The notes beneath the pieces were generated by a model. That model was given only the letters and a program-made list of their open reading frames with translations, was not told the origin of the DNA and made no database searches. Below are positions 46,243 to 58,500 of a stretch of DNA of 64,000 nt, piece by piece. This stretch comes from Botryosphaeria dothidea. Its lineage: Eukaryota; Ascomycota; Dothideomycetes; Botryosphaeriales; Botryosphaeriaceae. Position 1 is the first letter of the stretch; each line of letters opens with the position of its first letter. The DNA is taken from the NCBI GenBank assembly GCA_011503125.2, contig WWBZ02000001.1, forward strand, positions 372,001-436,000, written 5' to 3'. The translations under genes and the position numbers were made by a program.

Positions 46243-48749
46243 TCAATGAGAGTCCTCAGGTGCAGGCCTCGGCTTGTAGTCCGGGAGGTAGTCGAACCAG
46301 TCGCTTGCGGGGTTGTACTGGTATGCCTTGAACTCCACACCATAAGGCTTGGGTTCGAGCATGTAGAGCAAGCCGAGTGGGCAATCGATGTCAGCGACCT
46401 CGTTACGGTCAAGTCCGAGGAAGTATGCAAGCAGGACTCGTGCAACGCTGCGGTGAGTCACCAGCAGAGCGTGGTCCGTCATGCGCTCGAGTTCGACGAT
46501 CACGGGGCGGATGCGGTTGATGATGTCAAGGTAGCCTTCACCGCCAGGACCAGGGTAGCGGTATTGAAGCTTGTTCTGCTTACGCAAAGCGAACTCATCC
46601 GCGTACTTGTCCCTGATTTCCTCATACGTCATACCCTCCATGAAGCCAGCATTGAGCTCGTCCAGCATGCGCATCTGCTTGAGATCGAACTCCTCTTCGT
46701 CAAAATACTGGGCAGTCTGGATGGCCCGCTTCAGCATTGATGTCCAGACACAGAAGTTCTTAAGCGGGACCTCCTCTTCAGACAAGAAGTACGGGTTCGG
46801 CGGTGACATGTCGCCGGGAAGCGGCGGGAAGTGCGAGTTCTGAGTCTTCTCGCGCTGGCGGTGTTCCCAGATTTCGCGTTCGTGGTTGATGAACCTGGTA
46901 ACGGCCCTTGCGTAACGGTGACCATTGGGGCTAAGGTCCGAATCACCGCCGATCTTGCCCGCGACGTTGTCCATGGATTCCCCGTGTCTCGTGATCCAAA
47001 TCATGCGTGGTGCCAGATTGAAGTTAAGCAGGTAGTACACGGCCTGTGCTGCGATGAACCCTTTAATTTGGTGCGAAATAACCTTTCGACCCACATCGAC
47101 CATCTGGACGTAGGCCATGTTGTTCCTCTCCTCGTAGTCTCCGAGCGGGACGTAGGCCTTCTCGTAGATGGCGACGCGCTTCTTGAAGTCTTCTAGGGAT
47201 GAAATAGGGTCCTTGTCCTTGTAGTCGGGGCCAGAGAGCTTCAGGCGCATGTTTGATTCGAGAAGGCGCTCGTCCTTGCAAAGAGATTCCACGAACAAAA
47301 CGTTGAGCTCGTTGCCGCACCTGTCGTGGACACGGCGCATGATCGCCGCACGACGTTCCAAGGTGCTGTTGGTTGCATCCATGATGGCCACGGTACCGGA
47401 GCCATCGACCAAGTATTCAATGGCCTCGTCCAAAGTTTCCATGGCGCACTGCTCGCGGATGAGTGCAGCTCTTCGGTTCTGAGGGTCGAAGAAATGTGCG
47501 GTCTGGTCCATCTTCTCGGGATCGGGCAACTGCTCAGGCGTCGAGGCTTTGGTCAATTCAGGGAAGGCTGCCTCCAAGAACTTCCTGTCCTTCTCTTCTT
47601 TGGTAGGCTCGGGCGGGTTCTTCGGGGTCTCCGGCTGAGTCACAGCTTCGCCGTTGACGAAAATTTTCGCGGCTAGCTGCGGCGGGTCCAGCAACTGCTT
47701 CTGATCGATTGCGCCCTGCGGCGCAGCAGTGTTGATGCTCTCACGGCGCACAGAGTCCTGTGGGCGTTTCTCCAGGCCAGGCGACGGCTCTGGGTTGTGT
47801 GTTCCTCCGCCTCCAGCAGCAACGCGACGGCGCTCTCCAACATTGAAAATGTGCGTCTCGTGCTGCAACCAATTCAGATAGCGCGCCATCTTCTTCGTAA
47901 TATAGCTCTTGCCTCGGGCGGGCAAGCCGACCATGACAATGAGCAGCTTTGCGCCCAGATCGCGTTGCGCAATGCGGCCATCTGGCGAAACTTTCGATTT
48001 TGTAAGGCCGGGAATATCGAGGGTCGTGGGGCGGATGCGCGGCGTGGAGCAGCCGGAGACGGAGTGGCTGGAAATGGAGTTCTGGCGGATGGGGGGACTA
48101 TCCATTGTTAGAGAGCTATGGACTCTTGGAGAAGGAAGAAAGAGGCTGAAATTGATATATTCGATAAGAGCGCGGTGCAGCGAAGTCGGACCGAGAGCGT
48201 TGTGGGTACGGGCGATCTCCAGCCACCAATGATTGGGCTGGCGCCGTGACGTCGTACCAGTTGATGTAATTGTGGAAATGGTAGGATGATCGGTTCGGTG
48301 AGACGGGAAAGCACTTACATTCTGGGACTGCTCGGGGCAGTGGGCATAGGCGTGTCGGACAGCGCGCGACCTACGCCGTTGGTGGCGAGAGCATGGTGAA
48401 TCTGGACGCTCGCAGCGCTTGGCGGGAGCTTCAGGTCAGAAGCATCGTGGCCGTCAAGGGTGCCACCAGGGGCACGGCTGGGGCCGTTGCCGTTGGAGTG
48501 GATGCGCGGGCTCTGACTCTGCGGCGGCGGTGGACGGACCGGCAGTTGGCGTGGCGATTGCTGGTTATCGGTGGAGTGGGTATGGCCGTCCAGTCGGTAA
48601 GGCGGGATGGTGTTATTCATCAGAACGGACCTGGCGACTTCGCTGTGTGTGGACTGCTTGCGCAGGAGTTTGGTAGTAATGGATGGAGGGTCGGTGGTGC
48701 CCTGGGGTCGTGGGAGGTGATGATCAGATATATCCGTAATTAGCGGCAT
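46243..48749 (-). CDS. 6-phosphofructo-2-kinase / fructose-2,6-bisphosphatase
   Basis: Minus-strand gene, two exons: 48749-48319 and 48115-46243, intron 203 nt. The joined frame is 767 residues. The enzyme makes fructose-2,6-bisphosphate, the main activator of phosphofructokinase-1, and may degrade it. The kinase half has Walker A GLPARGKSY and later HDRCGNELNVLFVESLCKDE. The phosphatase half has ITRHGESMDN, LNAGFMEGMTYEEI and LLVTHRSVARVL, so the catalytic His of the RHG motif is kept. A Pro/Glu-rich insert of about 110 residues interrupts the kinase half after VGERRRVAAGG, and the long N-terminus is Ser/Pro-rich, probably regulatory. I chose ATG 48749 because the exon-1 frame ends in SSPRM at a GTAAGT donor and rejoins at SLTMDSPPIRQ; ATG 48105 alone would give 620 residues. 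Confidence 0.93.
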
Positions 48750-49508
48750 TGCGCAAGGATGCGATGCGCAGGTGCGAGTCAAGCGACAGGTGCGGTGATG
48801 TGACGGGTGGGTAAGGCTGAGCCTCACTAGAGCCAAGAGCTGTTTGCTGTTTGGCTGGCTTCGCACGAGGGCCGAGGGCGCGGCGCGGGACCGGGCGAGA
48901 AAAAAAAAACGCAGAGAAGTGCGCAAGAGGCTGCAGGCGTCGGGAGCGGCTCTCGGAAGGCGGCAGACGGGTGCTGCTTATGAGTGCGGCAGGCAGAAGG
49001 GTGGTAGCGAAGAAGAGAAATTGGCTTGCTTGGTCGGGGGTCGCATGGAAGGCGGCAGCTGTGAGATTTACATATCTACTGACTGTATCGTGACGGCCCC
49101 GCCTCACACTTGCGGGACTACTGGAGCGCTGAGCCCTGAGCGTTGCTGCAATGAGCGTGGCACGCTTTGGCTTGGCCTGGCTCGTTCTTGATGCTTGCGA
49201 CACGCCGAAAGCAGGCGGCTGTGCGCTGGAAGAGCTTCCGCCGTGCCCGCAGCTCCGCCTTGCTTCCTCCGCGGCCAATCATCCGCCCACGCCGCCGTCC
49301 GAGACGTTCTGCTCGCTGTAGTGCCTGATAACCCGCCGCCCAGGCTGATCCCCGCCCGTTTGAGAGCATGCTTCGTGATGGATTCTTGTCAGCGCTGGCG
49401 CCCGTCGCGGAGTCGTGGGGGAGCCCGAGCCAAGCCCCGCCGGCGTTTGTTGAGGGTTGAGACTTGTGCAATCCCAAAGCATCGTCCCCAGTTTCCACCT
49501 TCCCCGAT

Positions 49509-49983
49509 TCACGACGAGAGTTTCAATGTCAAGACCAGCAGCGACGCGTACGCCGCCACCGATAGCGCCGTGAGCACCGACACGACGTTGCCGCTGGTCC
49601 TAAACTTCTTGCGATGCAGCCCATCCTCGCCCACCTCGCTGAAGAACTGCTTGTTGCCGTGCTGCCGTCGCAGCAGACTGGTGAACAGCACCCCTGCCCC
49701 ATACACGGCGAACAGCGCGCCGATTGAATAGAACTCTGCCGTGAAAATCTTGAGCACCACGAGCGCGAACGAAAACTGGCCGAGCGCGGTCCGGATGTAC
49801 GCGCCCTCGAAGGTTCTCTGCGCCGCCCGTATCTCAACAAGCTCGTCCGGCGTCAGGACGACGGAGCGCGCGCGGTGGAGGCGCAGGCGGTACCTGTCTG
49901 CTGCGTGGCGGCCCTGCCCCGTTGTACATGAGCGCTTCGGCTGCGTTAATGTGGGCTGGGGCGGACGGGTATACCTCGAACAT
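49509..49983 (-). CDS. DUF202-family membrane protein
   Basis: Small minus-strand gene. The readable core is VVLTPDELVEIRAAQRTFEG, then AYIRTALGQFSFALVVLKIF, FYSIGALFAVYGAGVLFTSL, a charged loop with SEVGEDGLHRKKFRTSGNVV, and a last hydrophobic segment ending at the stop (49509-49511). This gives three predicted membrane helices and matches fungal DUF202 proteins, whose function is not known (some yeast relatives are linked to vacuolar membranes). The frame of the core extends upstream to about 49985, where a TAG lies just before a CAG, so an additional 5' exon or an acceptor near there is likely. I could not fix the true start. Confidence 0.75.
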
Positions 49984-51187
49984 GGCTGCTATTCGTGGTG
50001 TTGAGGCGTCTGCTGTCAAACTTGGGTGGAGAAGCACCGACTCCCAACGGCCGCAAGTCGTGCGAGTTTCACGTAGACCGAAGCCTTATCAGGCCCGTGC
50101 TGGCCCAGTGCCGTGACCATGAACTGTTCTCAGGTTACTGTCGCGATACACCCAAAGTCAGCTACTCCACTCAAACGTCATTTCATTTGGTGCCCGTCAG
50201 CCCTCGCGAGATAGCGCAGTCGCAGCTGAAGCCCCGGAGATGGTTGATAACTCGCTCCGGACACACAGCATCCGCCTTGGACGTGTCTTGTGCGCCCGGA
50301 CAAAACTCGAGCGCAGTCGGTCTCAAAACATGCCTGAGCTAGCGACAGCTGCCACGAGGCGCACTCGCGTCGCACTGCGAGACGGCGTGGGTTGAGAGGA
50401 GGTGGCGGCGGGCACAGACGACCCGGTTGAGGGGGCGTACCTGATGTGCAGAGGTCGCTGCAGGAATGCATTCAAAGAATTCCTGAGCGAGCATGAAGAA
50501 GGAGAAGCTGTGAGAGAAGCATTGGAGAAGCGCGATCGGGGAAATGGATCGACGCCGCCCGCTTCCCACACGGTTCCTCTTCGTGCCAAGCCAACAGCAC
50601 CTCGGCCTCAGCTCAGTGGTAGCCAGGCTCTCAGTGGTCGCTGTGCCTTACTCTACCTGCCTGCCTGCCATCTCTTGTAGCAGCTAGGCAAGTGCTTGTT
50701 CTCTGCCTTGGTGCCTGTTTCAACCTACAGGGTCCAAGCTACTGTGGGGCCCAACGCAAAGAGTACACTCGTTCCCCGCGCAAGGAAACGGTGACAAAGG
50801 CTGCCAACCAGCAACTCCCACAAAGCTCTTTCACCACTGCCAGCAATGTGAACCCCACTGCCTCGCTTCACCCGAATCACTCCCCTCCAGTCCCTCACTC
50901 GTCGAATTTCCATCGCCGACGTTGAGACCCCAGTGACGCGAAGAAAGACCGCCCGCACCCAGCACGCGACGCGTCTGAATCCCCACCAACACCGCCAAGC
51001 GCACTCTGCCGGATTGCTTCTCCGCCTATCTTTACGCACATTACCATCTAAGCGCGAGATCAAGCAGCTTTTGAGCGGCCTAGACGACAAGCACGCACTC
51101 CGGAACACTCTTCGAGTCCTCGAGCAGGCAAAAGCGGCGCGACGGCGCAATAAGGACATTAGAGTCAATCTCGACTTCAATATATTC

Positions 51188-52518
51188 ATGGCTAAAGACA
51201 AGGGGTCGCCGGCTGCCGGGCTCGCAGGCGAGGGCGAAGACCTGCGCTCCAACGCCGCAACGAGCAATGCCTCATCCGGCACAAAGAGGAAGCGCGCAGG
51301 CGAGCCCAGATTTTACGCCGTCCAAGCGGGACGCAAACCAGGTGTATACAGCAACTGGAATGACTGCTTGGCACAGGTCAAGGGCTTTAAGGGTGCCGTG
51401 TGTGCGTTTGTCCTGCCTCCATCCGCCGCATAAACTCACGGCGCTCTCTGTTTGCTAACGGCTTGTCAATATCTAGACAAGTCCTTCCCCAGCACTGCTG
51501 AAGCGGAAGCCTTCGTCTCCGGCACCAGCTCGAACGATAACCCCGAGAAGTTCTACGCCGTCCAGAGCGGCCGGGTTCCCGGTGTCTACACAGATTGGCC
51601 TTCCGCGCAGAAGCAGGTTACGGGTTGGACGCGTCCCAAGTACAAGGCCTTCCCCACGCGCGCCGAGGCTGAAGCATTCGTGAAGGAGGGGAAGAAGGTC
51701 GGAGAATCGGTGTTCAATGTCGCGGTCGACCCCGACACGCAGTCCGAAACTACAATGCCCGGCAAGAAGGAGCCGCCTGCGAAGAAGCAGAAGAAGGTTG
51801 CAGCTGCATCGGAGGAAGCTGATTCAGGTCCGTGGGAGCCCGGAACCGGCCCGCTGCATGAGGGCGCCGAGGACGGGTTTGATCCGCGTATTGTGCTGAA
51901 TCCCGAGACAGGGAATGTCGAATGGAAGACGGACGAACAGATGTCCGCCACCAAGAAGGTGGCTACCGGCGACTCCAAGGGCGGCATGCTCAAGATCTAC
52001 ACCGACGGTAGCTCGCTAGGCAACGGCAAGAAGGGATCCGTCGCCGGCGTGGGGGTCTTTTTCGGCCCCTTGGACAAGCGGTAAGCGACAGAGTTCATCG
52101 CCTATTGTGATCTCAAAAGCTAATCTGCCTTTCCCGCAGGAACGTTTCCGAGGGTCTCGCCGGCGCCCGCCAGACCAATCAACGCGCCGAGCTCACGGCC
52201 ATTCAGCGCGCCCTCGACATCACCCCGCTGCAGCGTGACGCCGAGATATTCACCGACAGCAGCTACGGCATAAACTGCGTCACGGTGTGGTACAAAAACT
52301 GGCGCAAGAACAACTGGGTAACGGCCGCCAAGAAGCCCGTCGAGAACAAGGATCTAGTCGAGCCTATCGTGGCGCGCATCGAGGAGCGCGAGAAGGTTGG
52401 CACTAAAACCATCTTCACATGGCTCAAGGGCCACGCCGACGATCCGGGCAACACCGCCGCCGATGCACTGGCCGTTCAGGGCGCGAGGAACGCACAGGCG
52501 GCTTTGCGGGCGGCTTAG
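51188..52518 (+). CDS. Ribonuclease H1
   Basis: Three exons (51188-51392, 51477-52080, 52140-52518) join into 395 residues. RNase H1 cuts the RNA strand of RNA-DNA hybrids, as in R-loops and primers. Two tandem viroplasmin/hybrid-binding repeats come first (FYAVQAGRKPGVYSNWNDCL, interrupted by intron 1, and FYAVQSGRVPGVYTDWPSAQ, each followed by an AEAEAFV helix). A Lys-rich linker leads to the catalytic domain with its four acidic residues in IYTDGSSLGN, TNQRAELTAI, IFTDSSYGIN and PGNTAADALA. The double repeat is known in fungal RNase H1. The frame is open upstream to 50933 with an earlier Met, so an N-terminal extension, possibly organellar, cannot be excluded. Confidence 0.93.
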
Positions 52519-55500
52519 GTGTTTCGGTGGATTTCTCGATTGGGAAAACGTCGGTGTGTATGTCGTGAGCAGCTCGGAAGGATCCAACCGCTTACTCACC
52601 GTTACTCATGCCTTTCCCCGCTGCCTCGTTGACGATCGGATATGGGGGATCCAGGCGACAAGGCAACAGCAGCCGCGTGTGACACGGACATGAGAAGAAG
52701 CGGGTTATCCGGAGGATGGATGGGGATCTTCTCTCTTACACAGGTCAGCTGGAAAAAAAAATGATACCCTCTTAGTCTAAAAATATCGGCTTATTGTTGT
52801 ACATTGCACAGGCATTTATCCAAACTCCACTCCTTTCATTAATCAATCACTATGTGTTTTATACTTTCTGACTCCTATGAGACTCCGACCATTCCGACTA
52901 TTGTCTTGGGGGTGAGGGGAGGGGTTGAAGTTGTCTTGGCTGCAATAGCGGAGGCCGGCCCGGATGGCCCGCTTCTATTCCCTTTTTTGCCGATCTGGGT
53001 TCGTGCCGAAAGGGGTTAAGGAGATTGAGACAGATGTTCAGTTTCAAGGCGATCCTACGCACGGGGAAGTATCACAGCCTCGCTTGCTTGCCCTAATAAA
53101 ATGAGGATCGGACCCTGGGATTCTTGGGATGTGGTCCGCACCGCCTTGGCCGTGTCTTGGCCGAGCTGCTGGGAGGAGGTACACTGTTTCGTCGCAAGTG
53201 AGTTGTCGGAGATCTTCACTGGGCGGTGTGTGCCTCGGCTGGTGTGCCGAGCGTATATGGTCGTTCTGTCGTTGTTGGGGGTCAATGAGGGTTGTGGTTG
53301 GTGCAAAGACGCATTCGTTGTAGATGCTGCGGAAGCTCTTTTTGAGCTAGAGGCTCTCGAACTGGTCTTGCAGTATCTTAGGTGGTCCCAAAGAGACCGG
53401 CGCAGAAGATTACCTCCCAAAATACCATAAACGAGTGCTGCGTCTCGGTGCTTTCTTCACCAAGAGGGTTTCTCTAGAACTGTGCTCTTAATACAAGCCA
53501 GGCCACGCACTTTCTATATTCCACCTCGGGTGTGTTTGAGAGGGGCGGCGGGACTCGTGCTCGAAGACGTCACGGGGCTTGAGAGCGTGGCTTGAGGTCC
53601 ACCGTCGATGAGATTAGCGCGATGATAATACCAGTACACTGGTGGTATGCTGAGAAACATAGAGTCATGAACAAGAACGATTTGTTGCTCTTCTCCCGCT
53701 TGTGTCCCATCATTCAACATGAGCTTCCCTGGGAGTTTTGCGAGCAGGAAGCTGACTGCTGTGACTCTACAAGTTCTGCTCTTGAGCGAAGTATTTACTA
53801 GTCCAAAGGTTTATGGGCCATCGGTCTTTGACATGATGCATCTTGTCTTTCCAGGATTGTGAGTCTAGCCTGGTGCGAATACCTTGTAGACGAGCGGATG
53901 GTGTCGAAGGCAGAGCTCCAGCGCAGACAATTGAAGTACATACCAGAACCCTTAGCCAGGCCATAAGTGAATCTCTCTTTTTCCGCGCATGTCACGAAGT
54001 TCGCAGAAACGACGCCCGTGTTCCTGATACGCTCCAATTCCACAGGTTTTTATCCGCTACTCGTCTGGAACTGAAGGTTCATGTTGGTTCCAGATTTCTT
54101 TTGCTTAAGTGCTGCAAACATTTCACAGGCTTTGAAATGAAGAGACCATTTACCCGTGATTCACAGTGCTCGATGAGGCTTTATGCAGTGTCGCTTCTTT
54201 CAAGCTCGAAGCTACGGTCTTGTGAAACTCCTCTGCCGAGGATGGAATAAGGCTTAGACATGTACATGCTTCGCAGCTGCATTACTTCTTCTGCGGCCAC
54301 GAGCTGCCCCCGCCCCAAGTAAGTGACACTGCGCCAGCGCATAGCTTGTTCCAGAGGCTGTAAGCATTAGTGATAGATTTTAGCTACTGTTCAAAATGAC
54401 AACGGACGCCTGCATTTTTTTTGGAGATGTTGCACGCCATCACTCGTTTGTGAATTGCTTCCCCTGCCTTCAAGGGCCACACATAAACAAATGTGAGTTT
54501 ACCGATGCTTTTCAGGATTCCAAAAGCAGCGCGCCCCGGCACTTTGTTCTTCGATTGATGAGCTGAGGAAAAGATGAACGTTTGACCTAAGCTCTGGCGG
54601 AAGGTGAAAAGCTGTTATATGTCATCAGATACCCCTCAGAACTGAGGCCAAACGAGTGGGGGTGGAAATTGGGAGCCTACCAAGAAAACACCCATATGCT
54701 TGTCCTCCATTGAGCAAGCTACCGTACGCCAAATGCCTACCGGGCGGCCGATTGGCACTTGTAGGTTCCCTTTCTCCTTTTAAGAGCGGTAGGCAGCTAT
54801 GGCACTCGCACTTCATTGAACAAGGCGTGAAGCTCAAATAACTCAAGCAGGTCCTCCGATACTTTCTGGCTTCTCTGCAGACGATTGGAAAAATGCTACT
54901 GTGGCCTTTTGAGCACCCGTTCCACAGAATATCCTATCCAATTGCGTCTCGTCAGCATTACGTGAAGGGCTTAAGAACGTGACCCTGGTTGATATAATTC
55001 TTTTTCATCAACAAGTTACGTTGATAAATTCCATGGTCACCAGAACACGGTGATGAGCATTTCTCAGGTTCTGGAGATGGGAATGGAAACGCGAGGGTTT
55101 CAAGTCGAACTACAGGCAGCCCCTGTCTACCAAGACTCTAACCACAGATACAACAGAACTCTAAGAGAGTGTCATTCGTAAATCTGTTTACTGCAGCATC
55201 CCAGCTAAACTCTTAGTTCTTTTTTTTTTTAAAAAAAAAAAAGAAACGACGTTGCGGAGATACGAAGATGTAGTGGGCGGTTACAAACTCGTGATTCATC
55301 TGCTCAAGCACCCAGCATATGCCGCGATCAAAGGTCTCATCAAGAGTTTTCAGTTTGCAAATATGGGATAGATGCGGTCCGGTGACTTCTCACGCTCTTG
55401 TTTTGGGTCTGAAAACCTATTGAAAGGGCTCGGAAGACCCCAATGTTCAGCTCCGAGACAACAACGGCAAACGAGGGCTAATAACAGAGGTCACTTTCTT

Positions 55501-58500
55501 CTGGTGTCTTTCCCTTGGTTATGTTTCATAAGATAACGCTTACCAACCTTCCTTAGTGGTATCTGGTTAGCAAGAAGTTCACCAATAAAAGTCTATAGCC
55601 CTGTATACTACTGCACAGAACTGTTGTCAGATCTGATGATTCGCTCAATCATGAACTTCATCACCAATCTCTATTGATCTTTACAGTGACTTCCATGCCA
55701 AATGCAGAAACTAAGCATTCTCTCATGTGGCAAGAAAGATCTCCGGAAGCACATGCTCAGCGTTGTAGATGACCACCTGCACAGGAAGAACCAAACAGCT
55801 CGGTGAGCTTCCGCTTGAGATTTATTAATGCGGCGAGATACTCTGGTAGAGACTTTGGATGCCGAGGATAGTAAAGATCCTTTCAACCTGGAAAGGTACC
55901 CGAAAGTCCCGCGCGGATGGTGGTTCAGATGATCCAGGATGCATGTCAGCCAGGCATGTAATACGGGTCATCAAATGATGTCCGCCTTACTTATTGTCTA
56001 AGAGTTAATAAAATATATAAAATATCATGCCGTGTTTGAGAAGTAAAGGCAAGCGGCCCTTCCATGAATGGAAGAGTGAGAGTGTTGTATTATAGAATAC
56101 TGAGGAAGTAGCCTCCTTAGACTTCTTGATGCCATGCAGTGTGAACTTTGAACTGCATTTGGACGACATAGAGATTGTTCTCATCTGTATCGTACTGACA
56201 TGGAGTGAAGATAAGAAGGACGGGGCATTTGCGCAGGCTGTAGCCGGCCCTGACTACCAAACCATAGAGATGACACGTGCGTACTCACTGAAACTGCTGA
56301 GTCTCCCCCGAAGTATCCACGTGGCAACGCTGCAGTGATCTCAATGCCAATTACTGTGGCGGCTGCCTCCATGCCTTCGTTTTAAGTGCTTAAATCCGGC
56401 AGCATGGCCCGCAAAACGCCAAAAGGATACTTCTAAATCTTCAAGTGGTAGATACTCGATCTAAACAGTAACAAAACTAGAATAAGAGACCTCTGTCTTG
56501 GTAGGCTGGTTCAGGAAGCATGAACTTGCGGCAAAAGAGATCCCCATAGATCCTATCCAACACCAAACTAATAAACCACCACTCAGCAAATTAATCAAGT
56601 GATGTCAAGAACCTACTTCGCTTATTGAGACTGCCCACTTTCATGCTTACAACTCATGATTCAAGAGTTAGAAGAGGATCTTGAGAGCGGATCCTCCTTG
56701 TTCGTCAACCATAAAAGGAAATAAGCGTTGAATTACTTTCCTCCGGCAGTACCCCGGACCGTCCTCGTGAAACAGCCGTCGGAACAGCACAGAATAGAGA
56801 TTATGGAGATATCATTATTGGAGTGTTAGAGAAGACAAGCAGGAGTATAAGACGATGGTGATGAAACTTGTCATATGGCCATAAGAAATGTTCAAACGGG
56901 TACAGAATTAATTGTGTCCGGAGCATGAGCTGGCAGCGAGTCTTGTTCAATGGATGAGAGGAAAGAGTTTTCATGATCAGACGGTGTTTGCACCAAGGCT
57001 TGGAAACTCATACGAAAAAAGACCCGTTAACAATAAATGATTGTACTTAAGAGCCACCACTGAAGTCATGACTGATCTACCATGCGCGTGACGGGGCATA
57101 AGATCGAAGACAGCTTACTACAACATCTAAGTAGCAGCTTACGATTGAACAGTCTGAAAAGAGACATTTGACTACGTGTTGTAACATATCCTCTCATATC
57201 AATCATGGAACATTTGCCTTGAGAATCCGTGCCACGAAGACTGTACTTGCGTACAGTACCCAAATGGTAATATTCTATTGGGTATTGGCTATTTAGTGTT
57301 TCGTATAGAGGGTTGCTGTGCGCTAGTGATTACCATTGAAGCTAAATGAGGATCATTGAACCTTTTCTAAGAATGCAGGGTCTAAAACGTGAGAGATTTG
57401 ACCGCATATCTGCACTTTTCACCTCAGTTCCAGAACCTGCGGTATTTCAGACGTCATGTTGCAGAAAGACGGTAAGCATAGAAAATTGAATACTAGAGTG
57501 TAAGAAAGCAAGCAGTGGTGAAATACAGACGAGACCTACCACAGGCAAACAAAAAGATTGTCGAGAAATTCATACCGTACTCTGTGCCGACCTTGGATGA
57601 CAAGCGCCAAGGAGAAACGTCCTCCATCATAGCCTATGAGAAGCATGAGGCCAACGAGCTTAATGCTTGCCGGACCGGTAGCCACTTACCGTCCAACATG
57701 TAGTTTCAAGTCTGAAACGCGCAGGAAGCTGGGCAGCAACCGTATTCATCTGCTATTGGTGAAGGCAATGATAGAAAGAACATCAACAAACCAATCGGAA
57801 GTAAGGGCAGCAATCAGACAGAAGATAGTAGTAGCGGATATCCCTTGGTCGGCATCGCTCCTAATGCAGCTCACTAGTCAGTCGCTGAGCGGAACTGCAA
57901 CCCACGGTCGACACCGAATGCGAAATTCCGTCGGCGAGTCAGACAAAAGTGCTATTGATAGTCCAAGTAGTCATCCGACGGCTTCGTGGCTGGAGATTCG
58001 ATAAAATTGCCTGGGCGAATGCTTCAGCTCGACCTGAAGTTGGATTTTCTTGAAGGTTATTGCCGTTGGCTGTTGGCTGCAGCGCTCCTCTAAAGGTTTC
58101 CCACGGGCCGACATAGGATCGGAGATCGGCGAAGTTTGAAAGTTTTCCTTCCTTGCAGACGCGCGGGATTGGCTCCGTGGAAACTTTCCCACAGCAGCCT
58201 ATCTGCAACTTATCCTGGATTCAGGAAGATGCGTAAGGTGAATGGGGCTGAGTTTTACCGTGGGGGTATCAAAAATAGTCGACGAGCATGGTGCTGAAGA
58301 AGGACACTGCCACAGATATGGTCGAGCGTATGAAATAGGCCGTATAGAAAATTCGCCAAGTATGCGTTGCCCTGCATTCGGGGCGGAGCGGATTAAGTGG
58401 AGCGATGAGGATCTTGTTTGCGTCTTGGCCAAAGATGCCCAGAAACTACAGGTGATCAACAGCACCGCAGAAGCGGTGATACGTCGATGGGAGAGAGTCG

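Noticed and set aside
46246..48232. Plus-strand open frames opposite the phosphofructokinase-2 gene
   Set aside because: Antisense shadows of a conserved enzyme.
53055..53430. Hypothetical genes on both strands at this place
   Set aside because: Two mirrored frames of similar length without domain, signal peptide or splice context. I could not choose either.
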